DNA from: Rhodopseudomonas palustris
GTDB lineage: Bacteria > Pseudomonadota > Alphaproteobacteria > Rhizobiales > Xanthobacteraceae
Direction of reading: 5' to 3'
Length of the DNA: 64,000 nucleotides
Assembly (NCBI GenBank): GCA_016215605.1
Contig: JACRJB010000015.1
Location: 38,889-102,888, forward strand
Shown here: one piece after another, positions 17,707 to 26,503 of the stretch
Layout: every line of letters begins with the position of its first letter
How positions within the stretch are numbered: position 1 is the stretch's first letter
Position numbers and translations under genes: made by a program
Notes under the pieces: model-generated
The model's database searches: none
Seen by the model: the letters and a program-made list of their open reading frames with translations, nothing else
Told to the model about the DNA's origin: nothing

Positions 17707-18414
17707 GTGGCGATGCAACGCTCCCGCCAACCGTCGCGCCGGCCTCCGGCCCAATCCACCGCCACGCCCGGCAGGGCGGGCGCGAAGGCCGCTCGGCCTA
17801 GCACCGACGCGGGCGCCAGGCGGGCCGCCAACGCGGCTGCCCGGCGCGCCGCGATCATCGACGCGGCGCTCGATGAATTCACCGCGCGCGGTTTCGCGGC
17901 GACGCGGCTCGACGACGTGGCCAAACGCGCCGGCGTCGCCAAGGGCACGATCTATCTGCACTTCGCCGACAAGGAATCGCTGTTCCAAGAACTGGTACGC
18001 GCCTCCTTGGTGCCGACCATGAACCGGCTGACGGCGCCGCTGCCGGAGGGCGTGTCGGTGCGGCAGATCCTGGAAGGCTTCGCCGACGGTTTCTTTCGCG
18101 ACATCGTTCAGACCCGACGCGGCGACATCGTCCGGCTGATCATCGCCGAAGGCACGCGGTTTCCGTCGCTCGCCGAATTTCACTATCGCACCGTGGTCGA
18201 GCCCGACATGGCCGGACTGCGCCGGCTGATCGAACTCGGCATCGCGCGCGGCGAGATCCGGAGCACCGCGCTGGCGCAGTTTCCGCAGCTCGTGGTCGCG
18301 CCGGCGATGCTGACGGTGATCTGGCAGGCGCTGTTCGGCCGCTTCGCCCCGCTCGACATGCAGGCGATGCTGCGGACCCAGCTCGATCTGATCTTCGGGG
18401 AGAGGACATCATGA
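17707..18414 (+). CDS. TetR family transcriptional regulator of an ABC efflux operon
   Basis: The product has 235 residues from GTG 17707, or 233 from ATG 17713. The first ~45 residues are a basic Ala/Arg/Pro-rich tail. The TetR helix-turn-helix follows: RAAIIDAALDEFTARGFAATRLDDVAKRAGVAKGTIYLHFADKESLF. A C-terminal ligand domain resembles TetR_C_7-type members. No Shine-Dalgarno sequence is seen because the palindrome sits there, so the mRNA may be leaderless. The stop overlaps the next gene (ATGA). Confidence 0.9.
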   Translation: MAMQRSRQPSRRPPAQSTATPGRAGAKAARPSTDAGARRAANAAARRAAIIDAALDEFTARGFAATRLDDVAKRAGVAKGTIYLHFADKESLFQELVRASLVPTMNRLTAPLPEGVSVRQILEGFADGFFRDIVQTRRGDIVRLIIAEGTRFPSLAEFHYRTVVEPDMAGLRRLIELGIARGEIRSTALAQFPQLVVAPAMLTVIWQALFGRFAPLDMQAMLRTQLDLIFGERTS

Positions 18415-19217
18415 TGCGCAAGCCGATGCTGTCGCGCAGCCTGGGCGTCGTGGCGCTCGCGCTGGCTTTGTCCGGTTGCGCCGACAAGGCCGATCCCGGC
18501 TACCAGGGCTGGGTCGAGGCCGATCTGATCTTCGTCAGCCCCGACGAATCCGGCCGCATCACCAAGCTCACGGTGCGCGAGGGCGACGAGGCCAAGAAGG
18601 GCGAGCTGATCTACACGCTCGACGACGATCTGCAGCAGGCCGACCTCAATCAGAACAACGCGACGCTGGCGAATGCCCGCCAGAGCTTCGACCGCGCCCA
18701 GTCGTTGTCGAAGACCGGCTCCGGCACCCAGGCCAATCTCGACTCCGCAGTGTCGGCGCTACGTGTCGCCGAGGCCCGCGTCGAGACCTCGAAGACGCGG
18801 CTGATGCGGCGGCAGATCTACGCGCCGGTGACCGGCAACGTGCAGCAGATCTATTTCCGCGAGGGCGAGATGGTGGCGGCGCAGAAGCCGGTGCTGTCGA
18901 TCCTGCCGCCCGGCAACATGAAGCTGCGGTTCTTCGTGCCGGAAGCGGCGCTGCCCAGGCTGGCGATCGGCGACAGCATCAAAGTCACGTGTGATAATTG
19001 CGCGCCGGACCTGACCGCGAAGATCTACTTCATCGCGACCACCGCCGAATACACGCCGCCGGTGATCTACAGCCTCGATGAACGCAACAAGCTGGTCTAT
19101 CTGATCCAGGCGCGGCCGGAGCGGCCCGCCAGCCTGCGCGTCGGCCAGCCGGTCAGCGTGTATCTGACACCGAAGGCGGCGGCGCCGAGTCCGGCCGCAG
19201 CGGGCGGCAAGTCATGA
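18411..19217 (+). CDS. HlyD/YbhG-type membrane fusion lipoprotein
   Basis: The product has 268 residues. The signal LGVVALALALSGC ends in a lipobox with Cys 23, so it is probably a lipoprotein. The biotinyl-lipoyl half SPDESGRITKLTVREGDEAKKGELIYTLDDDL, a short coiled coil (residues ~75-130) and the second lipoyl half RRQIYAPVTGNVQQIYFREGE follow. It links the ABC exporter encoded by the next two genes to the outer membrane. All four genes overlap by 4 bp, a tightly coupled operon. Confidence 0.9.
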   Translation: MMRKPMLSRSLGVVALALALSGCADKADPGYQGWVEADLIFVSPDESGRITKLTVREGDEAKKGELIYTLDDDLQQADLNQNNATLANARQSFDRAQSLSKTGSGTQANLDSAVSALRVAEARVETSKTRLMRRQIYAPVTGNVQQIYFREGEMVAAQKPVLSILPPGNMKLRFFVPEAALPRLAIGDSIKVTCDNCAPDLTAKIYFIATTAEYTPPVIYSLDERNKLVYLIQARPERPASLRVGQPVSVYLTPKAAAPSPAAAGGKS

Positions 19218-20155
19218 CCGACGCATCGGCCGCTCCCGACATCGCCATCGAGGTCAAGGGACTGACGAAGTCCTTCAACGGCCGCGAGGTGGTGCACGAT
19301 CTGTCGATGCAGGTGAAGCGCGGCTCGATCTACGGCTTCCTCGGGCCGAACGGCTCGGGCAAGACCACGACGATCCGGATGCTGTGCGGCCTGCTGACGC
19401 CGGACAGCGGCGAGGGCACCTGCCTCGGCTACGACATCCGGCGCGACGCCGACAAGATCAAGCGCCAGGTCGGCTACATGACGCAGCGTTTCAGCCTGTA
19501 TCAGGACCTCTCGGTACGCGAGAATCTCGAATTCGTGGCGCGGCTCTACGGCGTGCCGAACGCCCGCGCGGCGGCGCGCGAAATGATCGAGCGGCTCGGC
19601 CTGTCGGGCCGCGAGGAGCAACTCGCCGGCGAATTGTCGGGCGGTTGGAAGCAGCGGCTCGCGCTCGGCGCCTGCACGCTGCCCAATCCGCAATTGCTGC
19701 TGCTCGACGAGCCGACCGCCGGCGTCGACCCGAAGGCGCGGCGCGATTTCTGGAACGAGATCCACGGCCTCGCCGCCGACGGCCTCACCGTGCTGGTCTC
19801 GACCCACTACATGGACGAGGCCGAGCGCTGTCACGAGATCGCCTACATCGCCTACGGCACTCTGCTGGCGCACGGCACGGTCGACGAGGTGATCGCGCAG
19901 TCGGCGCTGGCGACCTGGGTCGTCACCGGCGACGGGCTCGGCGCGCTGGCGCACGAGCTGGCCGGCAAGCCCGGCGTCGACATGGTGGCGCCGTTCGGCA
20001 CCAGCCTGCACGTCTCCGGCCGCGATCACGCCGCGCTGGAGGCGACGCTCGCGCCGTATCGCAGCGGCGGCGGCCAGCATTGGCAGCACGGCGCGCCGTC
20101 GCTCGAGGACGTGTTCATCGAATTGATGAGCCGCACCAAGGACAATTTCCAATGA
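19214..20155 (+). CDS. ABC exporter ATP-binding protein
   Basis: The product has 313 residues. Walker A is GPNGSGKTT (44-52), the Q-loop lies in GYMTQRFSLY, the signature is LSGGWKQRLALG and Walker B LLLLDEPTAGVDPKA. A ~70-residue C-terminal extension is typical of DrrA/YbhF-like drug-export ATPases. Only one nucleotide-binding domain is present, so it should work as a homodimer with the following permease. Confidence 0.92.
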   Translation: MTDASAAPDIAIEVKGLTKSFNGREVVHDLSMQVKRGSIYGFLGPNGSGKTTTIRMLCGLLTPDSGEGTCLGYDIRRDADKIKRQVGYMTQRFSLYQDLSVRENLEFVARLYGVPNARAAAREMIERLGLSGREEQLAGELSGGWKQRLALGACTLPNPQLLLLDEPTAGVDPKARRDFWNEIHGLAADGLTVLVSTHYMDEAERCHEIAYIAYGTLLAHGTVDEVIAQSALATWVVTGDGLGALAHELAGKPGVDMVAPFGTSLHVSGRDHAALEATLAPYRSGGGQHWQHGAPSLEDVFIELMSRTKDNFQ

Positions 20156-21321
20156 GCGCGACCGATCGCGGCGCGGGCCGCATCCCGCCGGTCAAGCCGC
20201 CGCGGTTCGGCTTCCTGCGCCGCACCTATGCGATGCTGGCGAAAGAGTTGATCCAGCTCCGCCGCGACCGGCTCACCTTCGCGATGATCGTGGTGATCCC
20301 GGTGATGCAGCTGCTGCTGTTCGGCTACGCCATCAACACCACGCCGCGGCACCTGCCGACCGCAGTGCTGCTGCAGGAGGACAGCGACCTCGGCCGCTCG
20401 ATCCTGAAGGCGCTGGAGAACACCGCTTATTTCAAGTTCGTCCACGAGGTGCAGAGCGTCGAGGAGTTCGACAATCTGCTGCTGTCCGGCAAGGTGCTGT
20501 TCGGCGTCGAGATCCCGCGTGGCTTCGAGCGCGCGGTACGGCGCGGCGAGAAGCCGGCGCTCTTGGTCGCCGCCGACGCCACCGATCCGGTCGCGGCCGG
20601 CTCGGCGATGTCGGCGCTCGGCCAGATCGTGCAGACCGCGCTGGAGCACGACCGCGTCGCCGGCGATCCCGGCAATCCGCCGTTCGAGATCCGCGCCCAC
20701 GCCCGCTACAACCCGGCGGCGTCGTCGCGGCTGAACATCGTGCCCGGGCTGGTCGGCACCATCCTGACGATGACGATGCTGATCTTCACCGCGCTGTCGG
20801 TGACGCGCGAGATCGAGCGCGGCACGATGGAAAATTTGCTGGCGATGCCGATCACGCCGGTCGAGGTGATGCTCGGCAAGATCCTGCCCTATGTCGGGGT
20901 CGGCTTCATCCAGGCGTCGCTGATCCTCGGCATCGGCGTGCTGCTGTTCGGCGTGCCGCTGCGCGGCAGCCTGCCGATGCTGGCGGCGCTGTCGACACTG
21001 TTCATCACCACCAATCTGGCGATCGGCTACACCTTTTCGACCCTGGTGCAGAACCAGCTGCAGGCGATGCAGGCCTCGATGATGTTCTTCCTGCCGTCGA
21101 TCCTGCTGTCCGGGTTCATGTTTCCGTTCGCCGGCATGCCGATTTGGGCGCAATATCTCGGCGAGTGCCTGCCGCTGACACACTATCTCCGCATCGTCCG
21201 CGCCATCATGCTGAAGGGTTCGACGTTGGAGAATCTGCGCTACGATGCGCTGGCGCTGGCGGCCCTGATGCTGATCGCGATGACGATCGCAGTGACGCGC
21301 TTCCGGCGGACGCTGGACTGA
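20152..21321 (+). CDS. ABC-2 type permease (YbhS/YhhJ-like)
   Basis: The product is 389 residues from ATG 20152, which overlaps the ATPase stop. The N-terminal membrane helix (LTFAMIVVIPVMQLLLFGYA) is followed by a large periplasmic domain of about 140 residues. Five more membrane segments follow, including the ABC-2 pattern TREIERGTMENLLAMPITPVE. It forms the membrane channel of a drug or lipid exporter. There is a single permease gene, so it is probably a homodimer. Confidence 0.92.
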   Translation: MSATDRGAGRIPPVKPPRFGFLRRTYAMLAKELIQLRRDRLTFAMIVVIPVMQLLLFGYAINTTPRHLPTAVLLQEDSDLGRSILKALENTAYFKFVHEVQSVEEFDNLLLSGKVLFGVEIPRGFERAVRRGEKPALLVAADATDPVAAGSAMSALGQIVQTALEHDRVAGDPGNPPFEIRAHARYNPAASSRLNIVPGLVGTILTMTMLIFTALSVTREIERGTMENLLAMPITPVEVMLGKILPYVGVGFIQASLILGIGVLLFGVPLRGSLPMLAALSTLFITTNLAIGYTFSTLVQNQLQAMQASMMFFLPSILLSGFMFPFAGMPIWAQYLGECLPLTHYLRIVRAIMLKGSTLENLRYDALALAALMLIAMTIAVTRFRRTLD

Positions 21322-21344
21322 CGGCGCGGCGCGGGGGCAGGACG

Positions 21345-22664
21345 ATGCAGATGCGGTGGCGGCTGGCCGCGAAGGGGCCGCGCAAATCCTCGTTGGCGGA
21401 AGAGTTCGGTGGCGCGCTCACGCGCGAAATCCTGCGCACCGAACAGCTGCGCGTCAGGGTGGTGCTGATCACGGTGTCGCTTCTGATGGCGACGATGGTG
21501 AGCGGATATTGGCTGTTTCCGAGCAAGATCGAAGCGATCTGGCATGGCAAGTTTTCGCTCGTGCAACTGCTGGTGTCGTTCACGCCGTTCCTGGCGTTCG
21601 AGACCTATCTGGTGCTGTTGCTGCGCCGCCGGCTGGCGCAGGGCAGAGATCTCCCGGTTTGGCGACGCTATATCGGTGTGCTGGTCGAAACCAGCCTGCC
21701 GACCGTCGGCATCTATCTGCAGATGGATAGTATGGGGGCCAATCAGGCGCTCGCCTTCGCGGCGCCGCTGGGCTATTTCATCTTCATCATTCTGTCGACG
21801 CTGCGTCTGGATTTCTGGCTGTCGACCTTCACCGGCTTCGTCGCCGCGGCCGAGTTGCTCGGCATCGCGATGCTCTACCATCCGCCGGGATTTGCCGATC
21901 GTCCGTCACCGGATTTCGCCTTCCATTTCATCCGCAGTGTCATCGTGTTCACTTGCGGCGTGCTCGCCGGTGGCGTCGGCGTGCAGCTCCGCCGCCAGTT
22001 CGAGGCGTCGATCGCCGCGGCGGGCGCACGCGACCGCATCACCAGCCTGTTCGGCGAACACGTCTCGCCGCAGGTCGTCGAGCGGCTGCTGGCCGAAGGC
22101 GCGGTGGTGAACAGCGAGAGCCGCCGTGTGGTGGTGATGTTCGTCGACTTCCGTGACTTCACCCGCCATTCGCGCGCACGCGCCCCGGCCGAAGTCGTGA
22201 CGCGCCTGGACGAGGCCTTCGCGGTGCTGGTCGACGTGCTGGAGAGCCACGGCGGCATCGTCAACAAGTTTCTCGGCGACGGCTTTCTGGCGCTGTTCGG
22301 CGCGCCGATCGAGGATGCTCAGGCGGCGCCGCATGCGGTGACGGCCGGCCGCGCCATGGTCGCGGCGATGGACGAGGCCAATGCCGGGCACCCCTGGCCG
22401 CTGCGGATCGGCGTCGGCATCCACGTCGGCGAGGCGGTGATCGGCACCGTCGGCTCGGCGCGGCGCAAGGAGTACACGGTGATCGGCGACACCGTGAACT
22501 TCGCCTCGCGGCTGGAAGCGCTCAACAAGGAGTTCGGCACGCAGCTGCTGATCTCCACGGCGGTCCGCCACGAAGCCGGCGAGGCGGCCGCCGACGCGGT
22601 GCTGCTCGGCAGCGTGCCGATACGCGGCTACGCCGAGCCGATGGCGGTGTGGCGGCTGGGCTGA
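21345..22664 (+). CDS. Membrane-bound class III adenylate cyclase
   Basis: The product is 439 residues from ATG 21345, preceded by GGGGGCAGGACG. Six hydrophobic segments occupy residues ~35-220. A class III cyclase domain follows from ~255. Metal-binding aspartates occur in MFVDFRDFTRH and FLGDGFLALFG, and the purine-selecting segment is EYTVIGDTVNFASRLEALN with Asp in the adenine-specifying place. It makes cAMP from ATP. It lies 23 bp after the ABC permease and may be read from the same transcript. Confidence 0.88.
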   Translation: MQMRWRLAAKGPRKSSLAEEFGGALTREILRTEQLRVRVVLITVSLLMATMVSGYWLFPSKIEAIWHGKFSLVQLLVSFTPFLAFETYLVLLLRRRLAQGRDLPVWRRYIGVLVETSLPTVGIYLQMDSMGANQALAFAAPLGYFIFIILSTLRLDFWLSTFTGFVAAAELLGIAMLYHPPGFADRPSPDFAFHFIRSVIVFTCGVLAGGVGVQLRRQFEASIAAAGARDRITSLFGEHVSPQVVERLLAEGAVVNSESRRVVVMFVDFRDFTRHSRARAPAEVVTRLDEAFAVLVDVLESHGGIVNKFLGDGFLALFGAPIEDAQAAPHAVTAGRAMVAAMDEANAGHPWPLRIGVGIHVGEAVIGTVGSARRKEYTVIGDTVNFASRLEALNKEFGTQLLISTAVRHEAGEAAADAVLLGSVPIRGYAEPMAVWRLG

Positions 22665-22740
22665 CGGCCCGCCGCCGCGTTCGCTTCGCCGCTCCCGCGC
22701 CCTGCCGGGCCGCGCTGTCGCGGATGCTGGAAGGGCCGGG

Positions 22741-23694
22741 TCAGGGCCGGAATTGCGTCGCCAACCGCGCGTAGCAGCCGTGGCGCCCGAAGCTGTCGCT
22801 AACCATACCGATCGCCGCCGACCATTCGAGCGCATCGGTTCGCAGTCCGCTGACGTGAACGCCGAGACGGGTCTGCCGGCTGAACTCGTCGCGCGATCCG
22901 GAGAATTCCGGCCCGAGCCAGAAGGCGTCGATCCATCGCCAGCCCGCGGCGGCGCGGAAGCCGTAGCCGCTGGCGATCGTGGTGGCGTAGTACGAGGTTG
23001 CGAGCATCAGCTCCGGCAGCGGCTGCACCCAGGCCTCCGCGGCGACGCGAAGTCCTGTATGCGGCCCGCGCCATTTGGCTTGGACATCGTCCGGGGTGAG
23101 ATTGTGGCTCTCGAAATCGAGGCCGGCGAACAGCTTCAGCTCGAACTCACCGTGCTTGAATCGCCAGCCGGGCGTCAGCGCGGCGCGGAAGATCGTGGTC
23201 CGATAAGTTCGGATCGGCGTGTCGTAGCGCTCGACGCCGTTCGACATCGACAGCCGGATCACCAGGCCGTCGTCGTCGAGCCCGTTGGCCGCCCAGTGCA
23301 GGCCCGCATAGGCGGACAGGCCGTTGCGCCACACGTCGAAGCCGCCGAACAGCAGCGCCGGATCAGCCTTCGAGCCGCCGCTGAGTTGATCGATCGTCAG
23401 GGGAGCGGCAAGATCCGGTGCTGTGATGAGGGACGAGAGCAGCGCCGCCTCGGCGTCCCACAGCGCGAATTTTCCTGGTCGCGTGAACGGCGCGAACTCG
23501 TCGGACTCGAACTCATCCGGTTCGGAAATCGGAACGCCGGGCGCGCCCGGTTGACGCTCGCCCGGTCGATCGCTGGTGGGATCGTCGGCTGGGCTCGCCG
23601 CCGGGCCGGTGTCGATCTGCGCGCTCGCGCCGAGCAGCCCGGCCAGCAGGACCACGGCCACGCCGAACGCGCGCACCCAGCCAACGCAACGCAC
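22741..23694 (-). CDS. bcsS: Cellulose biosynthesis protein BcsS-like outer-membrane protein
   Basis: The product has 317 residues with signal peptide VRAFGVAVVLLAGLLGASA. A Pro/Glu/Asp-rich linker (residues ~28-75) precedes a region rich in alternating aromatic strands: LLFGGFDVWRNGLSAYAGLHWA and MLATSYYATTIASGYGFRAAAGW. This is the pattern of BcsS, a predicted beta-barrel found with alphaproteobacterial cellulose genes. No bcsA, bcsB or bcsC is in the window, so it is an orphan here. The assignment is by pattern, not by active-site residues. Confidence 0.75.
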   Translation of the reverse strand: MRCVGWVRAFGVAVVLLAGLLGASAQIDTGPAASPADDPTSDRPGERQPGAPGVPISEPDEFESDEFAPFTRPGKFALWDAEAALLSSLITAPDLAAPLTIDQLSGGSKADPALLFGGFDVWRNGLSAYAGLHWAANGLDDDGLVIRLSMSNGVERYDTPIRTYRTTIFRAALTPGWRFKHGEFELKLFAGLDFESHNLTPDDVQAKWRGPHTGLRVAAEAWVQPLPELMLATSYYATTIASGYGFRAAAGWRWIDAFWLGPEFSGSRDEFSRQTRLGVHVSGLRTDALEWSAAIGMVSDSFGRHGCYARLATQFRP

Positions 23695-23785
23695 CGCTAC
23701 TCATCCCGAGCACAATGACTTGGTCAAATAATCGGGGATTTAAGCAGTGGGTGCCGAGGTTGTCCAGCGCGCGGATTGCAACTGA

Positions 23786-24034
23786 TTATTTGCGCTCGGC
23801 GTTCGGCGTCGCGATGGCCAGCTCCAGCGCGACCGCGATCTTCTTGTCGATATCGGCCATGCCGTCGACATAGGCCTCCGACAGCGACAGGCCTTCCGGC
23901 GAAGTCGGGTCGGCGCGGGCGATGGTCTCGAAATGATGGCGCAGTTTCTCCGGCGCGGGGTGAGCCTTGATCACGGCATTTGCGAAATTCAGCAAAGCCT
24001 TGATCTGGCCGTTCATGAAGTCGAGCTTGTCCAT
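23786..24034 (-). CDS. Small helical protein, unknown function
   Basis: The product has 82 residues (MDKLDFMNGQIKALLNFANA) and is predicted to be mostly helical, with no signal or membrane segment. The reverse-strand leader AACACAACAGGTAGTGGCAG gives only a weak ribosome binding site. No family was recognised. The coding character is moderate. Confidence 0.6.
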   Translation of the reverse strand: MDKLDFMNGQIKALLNFANAVIKAHPAPEKLRHHFETIARADPTSPEGLSLSEAYVDGMADIDKKIAVALELAIATPNAERK

Positions 24035-24217
24035 CTGCCACTACCTGTTGTGTTCGCGTCCGCAAACTCTATCAGCCGGTTACCGCTGCACGATTGATCC
24101 GGCGCAAGCGATCGGCGTGAGCGACAGCATGCCGCGGCTCGCTGCGTGACAGCGCGAGCGATCCGGATGCCCTGCGTAGCCGACGATGACGAAGACCGCG
24201 CCTCGCACCGGCGATCG

Positions 24218-25024
24218 TTACCCGACCAGCTTGATCAGTTCCATGGCGGCTGCCGGCGCGCGGACCTTGCCTTCGTGGATCACGTAAGCGAACACGTCGC
24301 GCTTCTGCTTCTTCGCCTTGGCGTTGCCGACGACCTTCGGCAGATCGTCGGGCTCGCCGCCCTCGGCCCAGGTCGCCAGCCGCTTCGCCCAGGCCTGCAA
24401 CGCCTTCGGCGGGTAGCCGGTCGCGATGTCGTCCTTGCCCTTCTGCAGCCGGGCATAGACGAAGTCGCCGACCACGTCGGCGATCTCCGGATAGGTCGCG
24501 TGCTCGGAGTACACGACAGGAATGTTGTGCTCGCGTAACAGCGCGATGAAATCCGGCGTGCAGAAGCTGTCGTGGCGGACCTCGACGACGTGACGCAGGG
24601 GGCGACCGTCGATCGCGCGCGGCAGCAGCTCCAGGAACGCGCCGAAATCGGTCTGGTCGAATTTCTTGGTGGGGGCGAACTGCCACAGCACCGGGCCGAG
24701 CCGGTCGCCGAGCTCCAGCACGCCGGAATCGTAGAACCGCTTGATGCTGTCGCCGGCTTCGGCGAGCACCTTGCGGTTGGTCGCGAAGCGCGGGCCCTTC
24801 AGCGAAAACACGAAGCCGTCCGGCACCTCGGCGGCCCATTTGCGGAAACTTTCCGGCTTTTGTGAGCCGTAAAACGTGCCGTTGATTTCGATCGAGGTCA
24901 GCTTGGACGCGGCGTATTCCAGTTCCCGCCGCTGCGGCAGCTTGTCCGGATAGAACACGCCGCGCCACGGCTCGTAGGTCCATCCGCCGATGCCGATGCG
25001 AATGCTGCCCGCTTTGGTTTTCAT
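24218..25024 (-). CDS. DUF72 / YecE family protein
   Basis: The product has 268 residues. The family signature appears in RIGIGGWTYEPWRGVFYPDKLPQRRELEYAASKLTSIEINGTFYG, and VEVRHDSFCTPDFIALLREHNI lies mid-protein. DUF72 proteins adopt a TIM-barrel fold and have no settled function. RBS AGAGGAGACAGGC precedes the ATG at 25024. It is monocistronic. Confidence 0.9.
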   Translation of the reverse strand: MKTKAGSIRIGIGGWTYEPWRGVFYPDKLPQRRELEYAASKLTSIEINGTFYGSQKPESFRKWAAEVPDGFVFSLKGPRFATNRKVLAEAGDSIKRFYDSGVLELGDRLGPVLWQFAPTKKFDQTDFGAFLELLPRAIDGRPLRHVVEVRHDSFCTPDFIALLREHNIPVVYSEHATYPEIADVVGDFVYARLQKGKDDIATGYPPKALQAWAKRLATWAEGGEPDDLPKVVGNAKAKKQKRDVFAYVIHEGKVRAPAAAMELIKLVG

Positions 25025-25362
25025 GCCTGTCTCCTCTTGCGCAACCGCAACGGCGTTCCTATCTTGGTCTCAACGGCGATGCCCATGCTGTTGGCTTCTC
25101 AGCCACGCACCGGCCGCCCAACGACCACAGAATAGTAGGGAGCGCCGGATGTACGCGCACCTGTTGTTCGTGGTCGTTAACGTTTGGCCGGCGCGCCGCG
25201 CTCCTTTGACGATCGCTTCCCTCCAGCAATGTCGGGCCTTCGGGACAGTGGGTCCTGTGGGACACTGAGCGCGCGCACTCCACCCGCTTTCCGTTTTCGC
25301 TACATATTTTGTAATGGAACGCGCCTTGGCAGGGTCGGCCAGCCTCGATATACGCTGACGCC
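25025..25362. other. Intergenic region between divergent DUF72 and GT2 genes
   Basis: This 338-bp region separates divergent genes and must carry both promoters. A 39-codon ORF starts at 25149 behind GGGAGCGCCGG but shows no recognisable feature. No clear operator, hairpin or RNA element was seen. Confidence 0.4.
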
Positions 25363-26496
25363 ATGAATCAAGCCAGTCCAGCGGTCGCCGAGACGCGCGC
25401 GGAGCCATCCACCGCGCTGCAGCTGTCCGTGGTCGTTCCCACCTTCAACGAACGCGACAATGTCGAGGTGCTGTTCCACAAGCTGGAAACGGCGCTCGCG
25501 GGCGTGGCGTGGGAAGTCATCTTCGTCGACGACAATTCGCCCGACGGCACCTGGAACGTGGTGCGCAGCCTCGCGCTGCGCGAACCGCGGGTGCGTTGCA
25601 TCCGGCGGATCGGGCGGCGCGGACTCGCCGGCGCCTGCATCGAAGGTATTCTCGCCGCCAGCGCGCCGTTCGCCGCGGTGATGGATGCGGATCTGCAGCA
25701 CGACGAAACCCAGCTCGGCAAGATGCTCGGCCTGCTCGAGAGCGGCAAGGCCGATCTCGTGGTCGGCAGCCGCTACGTCGACGGCGGCAGCGCCGACAGC
25801 TTCGACAAGCAGCGCGCCGGCTTCAGCGCGCTGGCGACCGCGGTGGCGCGCAAGGTGCTGAAGGTCGACATCGCCGATCCGATGAGCGGCTTCTTCATGA
25901 TCCGCCGCGATCGGTTCGAGGAGCTCGCGCCGCAGCTCTCGACCCAGGGCTTCAAGATCCTGCTCGACGTCGTCGCCAGCGGGCAGGGCCGCCTGCGCGC
26001 GATCGAGGTGCCGTACAGCTTCGGCTCGCGGCTGCACGGCGAGAGCAAGCTCGACTCGATGGTGGCGCTGGATTTCCTCGGCCTGGTGCTGGCGAAATTC
26101 AGCAACGACATCCTGTCGCTGCGCTTCATCCTGTTCGCGCTGGTCGGCTCGACCGGCGTCGTCGTGCACTTCGTCACCTTGTACCTGGTGCTGAAAGTGT
26201 TCGACCAGCCGTTCGCGGAAGCGCAGGCGGCGGCGGCGCTGGTGGCGATGACCAGCAACTTCATTCTCAACAATTTCCTGACCTATCGCGATCAGCGCCT
26301 GAAGGGCTTCGCGATCCTGCGCGGCCTGCTGCTGTTCTATCTGGTGTGCGGCGTCGGCCTGCTCGCCAATGTCGGCGTCGCCTTCGCGGTGTACAGCGAA
26401 CACATCACCTGGTGGGTGGCGGGCGCTGCCGGCGCGGTGATGGGCGTGGTGTGGAACTACGCGATGTCGGGCCTGTTCGTCTGGCGCAAGCGATAG
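25363..26496 (+). CDS. Polyprenyl-phosphate glycosyltransferase (GT2) with C-terminal GtrA domain
   Basis: The product has 377 residues. Residues ~20-250 are a GT-A domain: SVVVPTFNERDNVEVLF, VDDNSPDGTW, MDADLQHDETQL with the metal-binding DxD-type site, and DPMSGFFMIRR. Residues ~255-375 are a four-helix GtrA domain (LRFILFALVGSTGVVVHFVTLYLVL). Such fusions make polyprenyl-phosphate-linked sugars (dolichyl-phosphate-mannose-synthase type) and may flip them. The GT39 gene directly downstream is a natural acceptor enzyme. Confidence 0.9.
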   Translation: MNQASPAVAETRAEPSTALQLSVVVPTFNERDNVEVLFHKLETALAGVAWEVIFVDDNSPDGTWNVVRSLALREPRVRCIRRIGRRGLAGACIEGILAASAPFAAVMDADLQHDETQLGKMLGLLESGKADLVVGSRYVDGGSADSFDKQRAGFSALATAVARKVLKVDIADPMSGFFMIRRDRFEELAPQLSTQGFKILLDVVASGQGRLRAIEVPYSFGSRLHGESKLDSMVALDFLGLVLAKFSNDILSLRFILFALVGSTGVVVHFVTLYLVLKVFDQPFAEAQAAAALVAMTSNFILNNFLTYRDQRLKGFAILRGLLLFYLVCGVGLLANVGVAFAVYSEHITWWVAGAAGAVMGVVWNYAMSGLFVWRKR

Positions 26497-26503
26497 CGTT
26501 GCG

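Noticed and set aside
25149-25268. 39-codon ORF (MYAHLLFVVVNVWPARR) in the DUF72-GT2 gap
   Set aside because: There is only a moderate RBS-like GGGAG, no terminator, no recognisable product and no codon bias strong enough to claim it.
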